The notes: generated by a model from the letters alone, not told the origin. A stretch of 64,000 nt of DNA from Phycicoccus sp. Root101 (GCF_001426245.1 NZ_LMCM01000010.1:353830-417829); one strand, 5' to 3'; shown: positions 34,856 to 45,472, counted from the stretch's first letter. Program-made: numbers and translations.

Positions 34856-36217
34856 ATGCCGCTCGAGACCACGACCGTCGCCGCCCTGGACCGCAGGCTC
34901 GCCGAGGAGCAGTCGACCTGCCGCCTCCCGTCCATCGCTGCCGGCCTGGTCCGCGGTGGGGAGCTGGTCTGGTCCGGTGCCGTCGGCACGGTCGACGGTC
35001 GCAAGGACGGTGAACCGGCCACCGACGACACGCAGTACCGCATCGGCTCGATCACCAAGACCTTCGTCGGCGTCGAGGTGCTGCGCCTGCGGGACGAGGG
35101 TGCCCTGGACCTGTCCGACCGGATCGACGCCCACCTGCCCGAGACCTCCGACAGCGAGTTCGGGCACGTCTCGGTGGCCCAGCTGCTCTCGCACAGCTCC
35201 GGGCTGCAGGCGGAGACCAACGGCCCGTGGTGGGAGCGCACCGAGGGCGGCGACTGGGCAGCTCTGCTCGCCAGCCGTCCCGGCCTGCGGTTTCGCCCCG
35301 GCGCCCGCTTCCACTACTCCAACACCGGGTACGCCGTCCTCGGCGAGCTCGTCGGCCGGCTGAGGGGAGTGCCGTGGGACGAGGCGGTCCGCACCGGCCT
35401 CCTCCACCCCCTCGGTATGGCGCGGACCTCCCTTCGCCCGCAGGCCCCCAGCGCCCCGGGCTGGGCCGTGCACCCGCTGGCCGACCTCGTCCACGTGGAG
35501 CCCGAGCACGACGCCGGGGCGCTGGCACCGGCCGGCCAGCTGTGGTCCACGGTGTCGGACCTGGCGCGCTGGGCGGCCTTCCTGGGTGGGCGGACCGAGG
35601 GGCTGCTCTCGGCTGCGACGTTGGCGGAGATGTGCCTGCCGATCGTCGTCAACGACAACCCCGGCCAGGCGTGGACCGCGGCGCACGGACTCGGGTGGCA
35701 GGTGTGGAACCTCGAGGGCCGCAGGTTCGGTGGCCACGGCGGCTCGATGCCGGGGTTCCTCGCCGGGCTGCGGGTCGACCTCGAGACCGGTGACGGCGTC
35801 GTGGTGTTCGCCAACGCGACCTCCGGGATGGGCACGATCACCGTCGACCTGATGACCCTGCTCGCGGAGCGCGAACCCCTCCCGCCGACCCCGTGGACCG
35901 CCGACGCCGAGCAGGTGGGCGGACTGGAGCTGGTGGGGGACTGGTACTGGGGGACGACGGCATACTCGCTGCGGTTGGCCGCCGACGGCGGGCTGGTCCT
36001 GGGCGAACCCGGGCTGAAGCGTGGCTCGCGGTTCAAGCGCACCGAGACCGGCTGGGTCGGGCTCGACAGCTACCACGAGGGGGAGCCGCTGGTGGCGCAC
36101 CGTGGCCCCGACGGGCACGTCAGCCACCTCGACCTCGCCTCGTTCCGGTTCAGCCGCACGCCGTACGACCCGACCGCGCAGATCCCCGGGGACGTCCACC
36201 CCGACCGCTGGCACTGA
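34856..36217 (+). CDS. Serine hydrolase of the beta-lactamase/class C (PBP-like) family
   Basis: This 453-residue protein has the SxxK nucleophile motif (Ser65 in GSITKTF), the YSN motif (HYSNTGYAVLGELV) and a KTG-equivalent HGG (GHGGSMPGFL). The first 350 residues form the catalytic domain; the remaining 100 make a beta-rich lipocalin-like tail. No signal peptide is seen, so it is probably a cytoplasmic esterase or peptidase rather than an antibiotic-degrading enzyme. TACGGT (34842-34847) is 8 nt before the ATG, suggesting a near-leaderless transcript. Confidence 0.86.
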   Translation: MPLETTTVAALDRRLAEEQSTCRLPSIAAGLVRGGELVWSGAVGTVDGRKDGEPATDDTQYRIGSITKTFVGVEVLRLRDEGALDLSDRIDAHLPETSDSEFGHVSVAQLLSHSSGLQAETNGPWWERTEGGDWAALLASRPGLRFRPGARFHYSNTGYAVLGELVGRLRGVPWDEAVRTGLLHPLGMARTSLRPQAPSAPGWAVHPLADLVHVEPEHDAGALAPAGQLWSTVSDLARWAAFLGGRTEGLLSAATLAEMCLPIVVNDNPGQAWTAAHGLGWQVWNLEGRRFGGHGGSMPGFLAGLRVDLETGDGVVVFANATSGMGTITVDLMTLLAEREPLPPTPWTADAEQVGGLELVGDWYWGTTAYSLRLAADGGLVLGEPGLKRGSRFKRTETGWVGLDSYHEGEPLVAHRGPDGHVSHLDLASFRFSRTPYDPTAQIPGDVHPDRWH

Positions 36218-36227
36218 CCGCACCCGA

Positions 36228-36259
36228 GCGCGGGAGGGCCTCGCGAGGCCCTCCCGCGC
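36228..36259. terminator. 32-bp perfect palindrome after the serine hydrolase gene
   Basis: The 32 bp are self-complementary and would form a 14-bp GC-rich stem with a CGCG loop. It begins 10 bp after the stop at 36217. Confidence 0.8.
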
Positions 36260-36278
36260 CTCGATCAGGTATGTGGGG

Positions 36279-36327
36279 CCCGGACATGTTCTCTGGTGGC
36301 TCTGTGTCGAGGGCGGCCATGTCCGGG
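36279..36327. promoter_or_regulatory. 10-bp inverted repeat upstream of the amino-acid importer operon
   Basis: CCCGGACATG (36279-36288) and CATGTCCGGG (36318-36327) are perfect inverted repeats separated by 29 nt. They lie 80-125 bp before the first importer gene and could be a two-site operator or a leader hairpin. TAGTGT near 36343 is a possible -10. Confidence 0.4.
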
Positions 36328-36404
36328 GTCACTGGGCGCCCCTAGTGTTCTGCAGAACCGCGACGGTCCCCCTGCCGTCGCACCAGCCGCACGAGGAGGT
36401 GCCG

Positions 36405-37911
<1,507 letters not shown>

Positions 37912-37983
37912 CCGGGGCTCGAGGCACCTGCACACCGCGTCACCACATCCCACACGCACCACTGAACAACCCCAGGAGGGGAC

Positions 37984-39255
37984 ATGCAGCGCACCCGGAA
38001 CTCGATGTCCAGCTTCGCCCGGAGGCCCTTGGCCCTCGCGGCCACCGCGGTCACCGGCAGCCTCGTGCTCGCCGCCTGTGGCGCCGGAGGCCCGAGCTCG
38101 GGCGGCGGCAAGATCAGCGACGACAAGGTCGTCCTCGGTCTGCTCAACGACCAGTCGGGGGTCTACAAGGACCTGTCCGGCCCCAACTCCAAGGTCGCCA
38201 TCGAGATGGCCGTCGCGGACTACAAGGCCAAGTACGGCGACAAGGCGGTGGCCAAGAACATCGAGATCGTGCAGGCCGACCACCAGAACAAGCCCGACAT
38301 CGCCAACACCAAGGCGCAGGAGATGTACGACCGCCAGAAGGCCGACATCATCCTCGACGTCCCCACCTCCTCGGCCGCGCTCGCCGTCGCCACGCAGGCC
38401 AAGGCCAAGAAGAAGCTGTTCATCGACATCGGCGCCGGCACCACCGCGCTGACCGGCAAGTCGTGCAACAAGTACACGTTCCACTGGGCCTACGACACCT
38501 ACATGCTCGCCCAGGGCACCGGCGCCACGGCCGTGCAGAACGGTGGCAAGAACTGGTCCATCGTCTACCCCGACTACGCCTTCGGCCAGGACATGACCAA
38601 GTCCTTCACCAACGCCGTCACCAAGGCCGGCGGCACGGTGCAGCAGTCCATCGCGACGCCGTTCCCCAACGACAACTTCTCGACCTTCATCACCAAGGCC
38701 GAGTCGAGCAAGCCCAACGTCATCGGGATCATGGCCGCCGGCGGCGACCTCATCAACTTCGTCAAGCAGTTCAACCAGGCCGGCCTGCAGGGCAAGACCC
38801 AGCTCGCCGTCGGCCTGATGTTCATCACCGACATCCACAGCCTGGGCGTCGACCAGTTCCAGGGCACGCAGTTCACCGACGCGTGGTACTGGAACTTCGA
38901 CGACCAGAACCGCGCCTGGGCCGACAAGTTCAAGGCCAAGACCCAGACGCGTCCGTCCTTCGCCCACGCCGGCAACTACTCCGCGGCCCTGCAGTACCTC
39001 GAGGCCGTGCAGCGCGCCGGCACCGACAACTCCGACGCCGTGGTGAAGGAGCTCGAGGGCAAGAAGCTCAACGACGTCTTCCTGCGCAACGGTGAGGTCC
39101 GCGCCGCCGACCACCGCGTCCTGCACGACGCGTACCTGGTCAAGGTCAAGAGCAAGGACCAGGTCAAGGAGGAGTGGGACTACGAGGAGGTCGTCTCAAC
39201 GATCCCCGCGGCCGAGGCCTTCAACCCGACCGTGAGCACCGACTGCACGATGTGA
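37984..39255 (+). CDS. Substrate-binding lipoprotein of the ABC importer
   Basis: This 423-residue protein has a lipoprotein signal with the lipobox LAAC (Cys32), so it is anchored outside the membrane. The body is a periplasmic-binding-protein type 1 fold (VVLGLLNDQSGVYKDLSGP, MAVADYKAKYG, NWSIVYPDYAFGQDM), as in LivJ/LivK-like proteins. The SYR-like region and acidic loops do not tell the ligand. A 13-bp hairpin 6 bp after the stop probably reduces read-through into livH, so the binding protein is made in excess. Confidence 0.9.
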   Translation: MQRTRNSMSSFARRPLALAATAVTGSLVLAACGAGGPSSGGGKISDDKVVLGLLNDQSGVYKDLSGPNSKVAIEMAVADYKAKYGDKAVAKNIEIVQADHQNKPDIANTKAQEMYDRQKADIILDVPTSSAALAVATQAKAKKKLFIDIGAGTTALTGKSCNKYTFHWAYDTYMLAQGTGATAVQNGGKNWSIVYPDYAFGQDMTKSFTNAVTKAGGTVQQSIATPFPNDNFSTFITKAESSKPNVIGIMAAGGDLINFVKQFNQAGLQGKTQLAVGLMFITDIHSLGVDQFQGTQFTDAWYWNFDDQNRAWADKFKAKTQTRPSFAHAGNYSAALQYLEAVQRAGTDNSDAVVKELEGKKLNDVFLRNGEVRAADHRVLHDAYLVKVKSKDQVKEEWDYEEVVSTIPAAEAFNPTVSTDCTM

Positions 39256-39260
39256 CGGCC

Positions 39261-39296
39261 CGGACCCGGTGGGAACCCCCCCACCCACCGGGTCCG
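39261..39296. terminator. Internal hairpin between binding protein and livH
   Basis: CGGACCCGGTGGG (39261-39273) pairs perfectly with CCCACCGGGTCCG (39284-39296) around a 10-nt loop. It sits inside the operon and probably acts as a partial terminator or 3'-end stabiliser for the binding-protein message. Confidence 0.7.
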
Positions 39297-39348
39297 CACC
39301 CTACGCGCACCCTTCCCGCCACCGCCGCACCGACGAACCGGAAGAGCC

Positions 39349-40221
39349 ATGACCGCATTCATCCAGTACACCCTCCAGGGCCTGGCCCTCGGCGGGTTCT
39401 ACGCCCTGGCCGCCCTGGGCCTGGCGGTGATCTTCGGCGTGCTCGGCGTGGTCAACTTCAGCCACGGCGCCTGCTACATGCTCGGCGCCGTCGGTGCCGC
39501 CCTGCTGCTCGACGCGACCGGCCTCGGCTTCTGGGCCGCCCTGCCGATCATCACGGTGGCGATGTTCCTGTTCGGCGTGCTACTGGAACGGCTCTTCGTC
39601 CAGTGGCTGCTGCGCCTGGACCCCCTCTACAACTTCCTGCTCACCTTCGGCATCACCTTGTTCCTCGTCGACTTCGTCAAGCGCCGGTACGGCGTCTCGT
39701 CGCTGCCCTACGAGCTGCCCGCCGGCCTGCAGGGCCGGGTGAACGTCGGCAGCGTCTCGCTGTCGAGCTACCAGATCTTCGTGGCGGTCTTCTCGGTCGC
39801 CCTGTGCCTGGCGGTGTGGCTGCTGCTCACCAAGACGCGGGTGGGCATGATCGTGCGGGCCTCGACCGAGGACGCCGAGCGCTCGCGGGCGCTGGGCATC
39901 AACGTCGGCCGCTGGGTCACCCCCGTGTTCGGCTTCGGCATCGCCCTGGCCGGCCTCGCCGGTGTGCTGCGGGCGCCCACGGGTTCGGTCAACGCCGACA
40001 TGGGCAGCTTCTTCATCATCATCCTGTTCGCCGTGGTCGTCATCGGCGGACTCGGGTCCATCCTCGGCGCAGTGGTGGCGGGCTTCCTCGTCGGACTCGT
40101 CGAGGCCTACGGCCAGGGCTACGCCGGGTCGTTCAGCCAGGTCCTCATCTTCGTCCTCATGGCCGTGGTGATCCTGGTCCGGCCCTCGGGCCTGTTCGGT
40201 CGCGAGGAGGCCGCATCATGA
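39349..40221 (+). CDS. livH: Branched-chain amino-acid-type ABC permease (LivH-like)
   Basis: This 290-residue permease has about eight membrane helices and the family motifs GLALGGFYALAALGLAVIFGVLGVVNFSHGACYMLG at its start and ALGINVGRW with GFGIALAGLAGVL in the conserved cytoplasmic loop. The ATG overlaps no other gene and has GGAAGAG upstream. The stop overlaps livM by 4 nt. Confidence 0.9.
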   Translation: MTAFIQYTLQGLALGGFYALAALGLAVIFGVLGVVNFSHGACYMLGAVGAALLLDATGLGFWAALPIITVAMFLFGVLLERLFVQWLLRLDPLYNFLLTFGITLFLVDFVKRRYGVSSLPYELPAGLQGRVNVGSVSLSSYQIFVAVFSVALCLAVWLLLTKTRVGMIVRASTEDAERSRALGINVGRWVTPVFGFGIALAGLAGVLRAPTGSVNADMGSFFIIILFAVVVIGGLGSILGAVVAGFLVGLVEAYGQGYAGSFSQVLIFVLMAVVILVRPSGLFGREEAAS

Positions 40222-41246
40222 GCTCCCAGCTGGTGTCCAAGGTCGACGTCGACCTCCCCGACGCCCCGTCCATCACGGCGCAGCGCCCCTACCTGCGGTG
40301 GGTGGGCATGGCCGTCGGCCTCCTCGTCGTCCTCGCGCTGCCGTTCTTCATCTACCCGCCGGTCGCGATGGACATCGCCGCCTGGGCGCTGTTCGCGATC
40401 TCGGTCGACCTGCTGCTCGGCTACACCGGCCTGCTGTCCTTCGGGCACGCCGCCTTCTGGGGTACGTCGGCATACACGACCGGCCTCATCGCGATCCACG
40501 CCGGCCTGCCGTTCCCGGTCGCGGTGCTGGGCGGCGCGGTCTGCGCCATGATCCTGGCGGTGCCGACCGGGTACCTCGCGGTCCGGCGCACCGGCATCTA
40601 CTTCGCCATGGTGACCTTGGCGTTCGCGCAGATGGTCTACTTCATCGCCAACCAGTGGCGCAGCGTCACCGGCGGCGAGAACGGCCTGCAGGGCGTGCCC
40701 AAGAACCTCGGTCCGCTGACCGACCTGATCAACCAGGACCCGTTCTACTTCTACTACGCGGCCCTCCCGCTGATCCTCATCGGCGTCGTCATCGCCTGGC
40801 GCACGGTCAACAGCCCGTTCGGCCGGGTCCTGGTCGCCATCCGCGACAACCCGGCCCGCGCCCGCGCCCTGGGTTACGACGTCGAGCGCTACAAGATCAT
40901 GGTGTTCGTCATCTCGGCGGGCCTGGCCGGCCTGGCCGGTGGGGTGTTCTCCGCCAGCCACGGGTTCGCCTCGCTGCAGGAGCTCATCTGGACGACGTCG
41001 GGCAAGGTCGTGCTGATCACCGTCCTCGGCGGCATCGGCACCCTCTGGGGCGGTCCTGTCGGCGCCGCGCTCGTGGTGCTCCTCGAGGACCGGCTCGCCT
41101 CCTCGGGGTTCAACGGCATCGGCATCATCACCGGCGCGATCTTCGTGATCATCGTCCTGGCCTTCCGGCACGGCATCTGGGGCACCGCCCGCAACGGCAT
41201 CGGTTCCTGGCTGCGGTCGCGGCGCCGGGCCCGCGAGGACGCCTGA
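40218..41246 (+). CDS. livM: Branched-chain amino-acid-type ABC permease (LivM-like)
   Basis: This 342-residue permease has an N-terminal cytoplasmic tail of about 30 residues, then about ten helices including SVDLLLGYTGLLSFGHAAFWGTSAYT and RVLVAIRDNPARARALGYDVERYK, the EAA-like coupling loop. It completes the importer. ATG 40218 overlaps the livH stop by 4 nt. Confidence 0.9.
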   Translation: MSSQLVSKVDVDLPDAPSITAQRPYLRWVGMAVGLLVVLALPFFIYPPVAMDIAAWALFAISVDLLLGYTGLLSFGHAAFWGTSAYTTGLIAIHAGLPFPVAVLGGAVCAMILAVPTGYLAVRRTGIYFAMVTLAFAQMVYFIANQWRSVTGGENGLQGVPKNLGPLTDLINQDPFYFYYAALPLILIGVVIAWRTVNSPFGRVLVAIRDNPARARALGYDVERYKIMVFVISAGLAGLAGGVFSASHGFASLQELIWTTSGKVVLITVLGGIGTLWGGPVGAALVVLLEDRLASSGFNGIGIITGAIFVIIVLAFRHGIWGTARNGIGSWLRSRRRAREDA

Positions 41247-41260
41247 GTCACGGAACGGCC

Positions 41261-41291
41261 TTGACCCTCACGCGGCGTGAGGGGTCACAGT
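41261..41291 (+). promoter_or_regulatory. MerR-type promoter with 19-bp spacer and dyad
   Basis: TTGACC (41261-41266) and CACAGT (41286-41291) are separated by 19 bp, the unusual length that MerR regulators correct by twisting DNA. A dyad TGACCCTCACGC with GCGTGAGGGGTCA (41262-41287) spans the spacer. It lies directly before the MerR/TipA-like gene, implying autoregulation. Confidence 0.75.
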
Positions 41292-41298
41292 GGTCGTC

Positions 41299-42075
41299 AT
41301 GACCGAAGGCACGCAGCTGACCATGCTCACGGTGGGGCAGGTGGCCGAGCAGTTCGACCTCACGGTGCGGACCCTGCACCACTACGACGAGATCGGGCTG
41401 CTCACCCCCACCGACCGTTCGCGGGCGGGCTACCGGCTCTACACCCCCGACGACCTCACGCGCTTGCAGCACGTGGTGGTCTACCGGCGGCTCGGGTTCA
41501 CCCTCGAGGAGGTCGCCCTCCTCCTGGACCACCCGGAGAGCGCGGAGCAGCACCTGCGTCGCCAACGCGCAGCGGTCATGTCCCGGCTCGACGAGATGCG
41601 CGATCTCGTCGTGGCCATCGACCGAGCACTGGAGCGAGAGATGAACAACCAGCCAGCCAGCACCGAGGACATGAAGGAGCTCTTCGGAGACGGCTTCCAC
41701 GACAGCCAGACCGAGGCCGAGCAGCGGTGGGGCGACACCGACGCCTGGAAGCAGTCCCAGCAGCGGACCAAGGGGTACACCAAGGCCGACTGGGCGCAGG
41801 TCAAGGTCGAGAGCGACGCCCTGCACCAGGGTTTCACCGACGCCATGGACGCAGGGGAGCCCCCGACCAGCGTCGCGGCGATGGACGCGGCCGAGGCGCA
41901 CCGGCGGCACATCGACGAGCGGTTCTACGACTGCTCGCCCCAGTTCCACCGCAACCTGGCCGACCTGTACACCAGCGACCCGCGGTTCACGGCGACGTAC
42001 GACGAGATCCGCCCGGGCATGGCGCTCTACGTGCGGGACGCGATCTACGCCAACGCCGACCGCCAGGAGGCCTGA
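41299..42075 (+). CDS. MerR-family regulator with TipAS antibiotic-recognition domain
   Basis: This 258-residue protein has a MerR helix-turn-helix (LTVGQVAEQFDLTVRTLHHYDEIGLLTPTDRSRAGYRLY, about residues 9-47), a dimerisation coil (about residues 75-120) and a TipAS-like helical domain (about residues 125-255). TipAL of streptomycetes activates its own gene upon binding thiopeptides. The promoter before it has the matching 19-bp spacer. ATG 41299 lies 7 nt after the -10, so the mRNA is probably leaderless; GTG 41290 is inside the -10 region and unlikely. Confidence 0.87.
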   Translation: MTEGTQLTMLTVGQVAEQFDLTVRTLHHYDEIGLLTPTDRSRAGYRLYTPDDLTRLQHVVVYRRLGFTLEEVALLLDHPESAEQHLRRQRAAVMSRLDEMRDLVVAIDRALEREMNNQPASTEDMKELFGDGFHDSQTEAEQRWGDTDAWKQSQQRTKGYTKADWAQVKVESDALHQGFTDAMDAGEPPTSVAAMDAAEAHRRHIDERFYDCSPQFHRNLADLYTSDPRFTATYDEIRPGMALYVRDAIYANADRQEA

Positions 42076-42103
42076 CCTCCCTCGCCCGACGACCCACCGG
42101 TAT

Positions 42104-42135
42104 GGAGCCGGCTCCCCCTCGAGGGAGCCGGCTCC
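42104..42135. terminator. 13-bp hairpin after the TipA-like gene
   Basis: GGAGCCGGCTCCC (42104-42116) pairs with GGGAGCCGGCTCC (42123-42135) around a 6-nt loop, 29 bp after the stop. Confidence 0.8.
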
Positions 42136-42267
42136 TCCGCGTGGGGTGGCCGGTCGGAGAAGGGCGCGTGGGTACTACGACCATCGCCCAATACCGCGTG
42201 AACCGACCTGAACCGCACAGTGGTCGCACGGTCACAGGTGGTGACCACCTCACGGAAGGACAGAGCG

Positions 42268-42663
42268 ATGAACACCTCCACGAAGAGCGCAGCGGTGGTC
42301 CTCGGCGTCGCGCTGGTCGCCACCGTCGGCGCCCAGCCCGCCAGTGCCAAGGGCCTGGACGTCCGCGCCAGCGGCACCTGCTCCAAGGGCAGCGTCTGGA
42401 AGCTCAAGGCCAAGGCCGACGACGGTCGTATCCAGACCGAGCTGGAGGTCGACTCCAACCGGGTCGGCCAGGCCTGGTCGGTGCGGCTCTCGGACAACGG
42501 CGTCCTGCTCTGGTCGGGGAAGCGCACGACGGTGGCCCCGAGCGGCTCGTTCACCCTGGGCCGCCTCGTCGCGAACCGCGCGGGCACCGACCGCATCAGG
42601 GCCACCGCCACCACGGCGTCGACCGGCGAGACCTGCTCCGCCGTCGTGGTCTTCCCCGGATAG
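42268..42663 (+). CDS. Small secreted protein of unknown function
   Basis: This 131-residue protein has a signal peptide (TKSAAVVLGVALVATVGAQPASA) and a mature part of about 105 residues rich in beta strands, with two cysteines (in GTCSKGSV and GETCSAVV) that could form one disulphide. I recognise no family. ATG 42268 has GGAAGGA 7 nt upstream. It is 49 bp before the next secreted gene and probably part of the two-component operon. Confidence 0.75.
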   Translation: MNTSTKSAAVVLGVALVATVGAQPASAKGLDVRASGTCSKGSVWKLKAKADDGRIQTELEVDSNRVGQAWSVRLSDNGVLLWSGKRTTVAPSGSFTLGRLVANRAGTDRIRATATTASTGETCSAVVVFPG

Positions 42664-42712
42664 GCCCCCTGCACCTCCATCACCCGTCACACTGGTCCCG
42701 GAAGGATCTGTC

Positions 42713-43261
42713 ATGAAGCGCACCACCATCACCCTCGCCGCCCTCGTCGTGGCCCTCTTGCCCGCCGCCGCAGGGCTCTGGGGCAACGCCTCCTTCTCCC
42801 AGGCGGTCCCCGTGCGGGTCCCGGCCAGCGGCCAGGTCGCCACCGGGACGGCCACGTCGCCCACCGGGACCTCGACCACGGCCGACGACCACGGCGGCGA
42901 CACCCCCCGTGACCAGCGCACCGAACCCGGTGACGACCGCGACCACAGCGCCACCTCGACGGGCTCCTCCACGTCCTCCGGCCACTCCGGCCGCGGGCAC
43001 TCGGGTTCGGCCACGCCGAGCGGCACCTCCACCACGGCCGACGACCACGGTGGCCGCACCCCGCGCGACCAGCGGACCGAACCCGGTGACGACCGCGGGT
43101 CGGCGACGTCAGGCAGCGCGACGTCCGGCGGCTCCGGTTCGGGGTCCGGTTCGGGGTCTGGTTCGAGCGGATCGGGCTCGAGTGGTTCCGGCTCGGGCGG
43201 CCACGGTGGTTCCGACGACAAGGGCGCCGACGACCACGGCGGCCACGGAAGCGACGACTGA
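42713..43261 (+). CDS. Secreted low-complexity protein with a duplicated 25-residue unit, coupled to a histidine kinase
   Basis: This 182-residue protein has a signal peptide (about residues 1-30) and a Ser/Gly/Asp/His-rich mature chain without a globular fold. A 25-residue unit occurs twice (about residues 52-76 and 104-128) with key residues GTSTTADDHGG and RDQRTEPGDDR. The C-terminus is a Gly/Ser linker ending in Asp/His repeats (HGGHGSDD), which might bind divalent cations. Its stop codon directly abuts the kinase GTG, so the two are translationally linked. A role as sensor co-factor is a guess. Confidence 0.72.
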   Translation: MKRTTITLAALVVALLPAAAGLWGNASFSQAVPVRVPASGQVATGTATSPTGTSTTADDHGGDTPRDQRTEPGDDRDHSATSTGSSTSSGHSGRGHSGSATPSGTSTTADDHGGRTPRDQRTEPGDDRGSATSGSATSGGSGSGSGSGSGSSGSGSSGSGSGGHGGSDDKGADDHGGHGSDD

Positions 43262-44746
43262 GTGACCAGCACCCCCAGCAGCCCGGCCGTCTCGGAGCAC
43301 CCCTCTCCCGAGACGGCTGCGGCTGTGCCCGCAGCCCCCGCCGACGAGGCCGTCGCCGTGCCCGCCGACGAGGCCGTCGCCGTGCCCTGGGTGACGGTGT
43401 CGCGGCCCGTCGTCGAGGCCGAGGTGGACCCACCGGTGCGGCCCAGGCGGGTGCTGCTGCAGCTCATCGCGGGCCTGGTCGCGGTGCTCGTGGTCGTGGG
43501 GGTGCTGGGTTCCCTTGCGTCGCAACGGCTCGCCGAGCGCGAAGCCGTCAACGACGCCGCGAACACCGCGGACGTCCTCGCCGATGCCGTGATCGCCCCG
43601 TCGCTCAGCGACGCGCTCGTCGCGGGCGACCCGACCGCGCTGGCCGAGTTCGACACCCTCGTGCGCGACCGCATCCTCGGTCCGGCGATCATCCGCGTGA
43701 AGCTGTGGGCGCCCGACGGCCGGGTCGTCTACGCCGACGAGCCCCAGCTGGTCGGTCGCACCTTCGCCCTCAGCGAGGACCAGCGCATCGCCCTGTCGGA
43801 CCCGCAGACCAAGGCCGAGGTCTCCAACCTCACCGGCTCCGAGAACCAGTTCGAGACCGGGGGCAAGGCGCTGGAGGTCTACCGTCCGGTGTGGTTGCCC
43901 GACGGGCGCCAGCTGCTCTTCGAGACGTACTCGCCGTACGAGCCGGTCCAGCAGCGGTCCTCCCAGCTGTGGCGCGGCTTCTCCGGGGTGACGCTGAGCA
44001 GCCTGCTGCTCCTGGTCGTGCTCATGGCGCCGATCCTCTGGCGCCTCCTTCGCCGCCTGTCCGAGGCCCAGCGGCAGCGCGAACGCCTGCTCGAGCGCAC
44101 CGTCGACGCCTCCGACGCCGAACGCCGCCGGATCGCGGGGACCCTGCACGACGGTCCGGTCCAGGACCTGGTCGCGACGTCGTTCGTCGCGGCAGGGGCG
44201 GCGGCGCGCGCGCAGATCGCGGGCGACGACCGGACGGCTGCCGAGCTGCACGAGCTGGCGGGCTCGGTCCGGGGCAACATCCGGGTCCTGCGCTCGCTGC
44301 TCGTCGACATCTACCCGCCGAGCCTGGCCGGGGCAGGACTGGGTACGGCGCTCGCGGACCTCGCGGAGTCCGCGACCAACCGGGGGCTCACCGTCCACCT
44401 CGACACCGAGGGGGAGGCGGACCTCGGGCTGGACGAGAGTGAGGAGCGACTCGTGTACGGAGTGGCCCAGGAGTGCCTGCGGAACGCGGCCAAGCACGCC
44501 GCACCGTGCACGGTCAGCGTCCGGCTGGCTCGCGAGGAGGGTGACCGGGACGAGGTCGTCCTCGACATCGTCGACGACGGGCCAGGGTTCGACACGGTGC
44601 TGCTGCGCGAACCCGCCGACGGCCACTTCGGCCTGCGAGTGCTGGCCGACCTCGCCAGCGACGGGGGTGCGACCCTCCAGGTGGCCTCGGCTCCCGGGGC
44701 CGGCACGCACTGGCGGCTGGCCTTGGTTCCCGGGGGTGCCGCGTGA
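43262..44746 (+). CDS. NarL-type sensor histidine kinase (HisKA_3)
   Basis: This 494-residue kinase has a cytoplasmic Pro/Ala-rich N-terminus, a membrane helix (about residues 62-84), an extracellular sensor of about 150 residues, a second helix (about residues 237-263), the HisKA_3 domain (ERRRIAGTLHDGPVQDLVATS, His phosphoacceptor) and an ATPase domain with ECLRNAAKHA and DDGPGF. GTG 43262 starts at once after the preceding stop. The stop overlaps the response regulator by 4 nt. The two secreted proteins upstream may feed its sensor. Confidence 0.92.
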   Translation: MTSTPSSPAVSEHPSPETAAAVPAAPADEAVAVPADEAVAVPWVTVSRPVVEAEVDPPVRPRRVLLQLIAGLVAVLVVVGVLGSLASQRLAEREAVNDAANTADVLADAVIAPSLSDALVAGDPTALAEFDTLVRDRILGPAIIRVKLWAPDGRVVYADEPQLVGRTFALSEDQRIALSDPQTKAEVSNLTGSENQFETGGKALEVYRPVWLPDGRQLLFETYSPYEPVQQRSSQLWRGFSGVTLSSLLLLVVLMAPILWRLLRRLSEAQRQRERLLERTVDASDAERRRIAGTLHDGPVQDLVATSFVAAGAAARAQIAGDDRTAAELHELAGSVRGNIRVLRSLLVDIYPPSLAGAGLGTALADLAESATNRGLTVHLDTEGEADLGLDESEERLVYGVAQECLRNAAKHAAPCTVSVRLAREEGDRDEVVLDIVDDGPGFDTVLLREPADGHFGLRVLADLASDGGATLQVASAPGAGTHWRLALVPGGAA

Positions 44747-45369
44747 TCAGGGTCCTGGTCGTCGACGACCACGCCATGGTCCGCAGCGGCCTCACGGCCC
44801 TGCTCGAGGCCAGCGGCGACATCACCGTCGTGGGCCAGGCGCCGGACGGCCGGGTCGCGGTGACCCAGGCCGGCACGCACCAGCCCGACGTGGTCCTCAT
44901 GGACCTGTCGATGCCGGTCATGGACGGTGCCGAGGCCACGCGCGAGGTGCTCGCCGTCGCCCCGGACGCCAAGGTCGTGGTGCTGACGTCCTTCTCCGAC
45001 AAGGACCGGGTCAACGCCGCCCTGCGTTCTGGTGCCGTCGGCTACCAGCTCAAGGACGGCGAACCTGCCGAGCTGCTCGCGGCCGTCCGCGCCGCGGCGG
45101 CCGGGCACGCCCCGCTCGACCCCAGGGTGGCGCGGGTGCTCCTGCCGACGCCTGGGGAGCAGTCCGGTGACGGCCTGAGCCCGCGGGAGCGCGAGGTGCT
45201 GCGGCTCGTCGCACAGGGCCTGGCCAACAAGCAGATCGGCCGCGCGCTGGGCATCAGCGAACGCACCGTGAAGGCGCACCTCGGCCGGGTGTTCCGTGAG
45301 ATCGGGGTGGTGGACCGGACCAGCGCGGCCCTGTGGGCGCGCGACCACCTCCCCGACGCCACCCTCTGA
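44743..45369 (+). CDS. NarL/FixJ-family response regulator
   Basis: This 208-residue regulator has a receiver domain (VLVVDDHAMVRSGL, phosphoacceptor in VVLMDLSMPVMDG, Lys in YQLKDGEP) and a LuxR-type helix-turn-helix (LSPREREVLRLVAQGLANKQIGRALGISERTVKAHLGRVF). It is the cognate partner of the upstream kinase, coupled through a GTGA overlap. No terminator is visible right after. Confidence 0.93.
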   Translation: MIRVLVVDDHAMVRSGLTALLEASGDITVVGQAPDGRVAVTQAGTHQPDVVLMDLSMPVMDGAEATREVLAVAPDAKVVVLTSFSDKDRVNAALRSGAVGYQLKDGEPAELLAAVRAAAAGHAPLDPRVARVLLPTPGEQSGDGLSPREREVLRLVAQGLANKQIGRALGISERTVKAHLGRVFREIGVVDRTSAALWARDHLPDATL

Positions 45370-45472
45370 CCGGACCACGCGGCATACCCGTCGCGACGGT
45401 CGGGCCGGACTGCGGCAGGGTGGGACGTGCACACCCCTGCACCGCCACCGGCCACGACGACGGGACGCCTCG

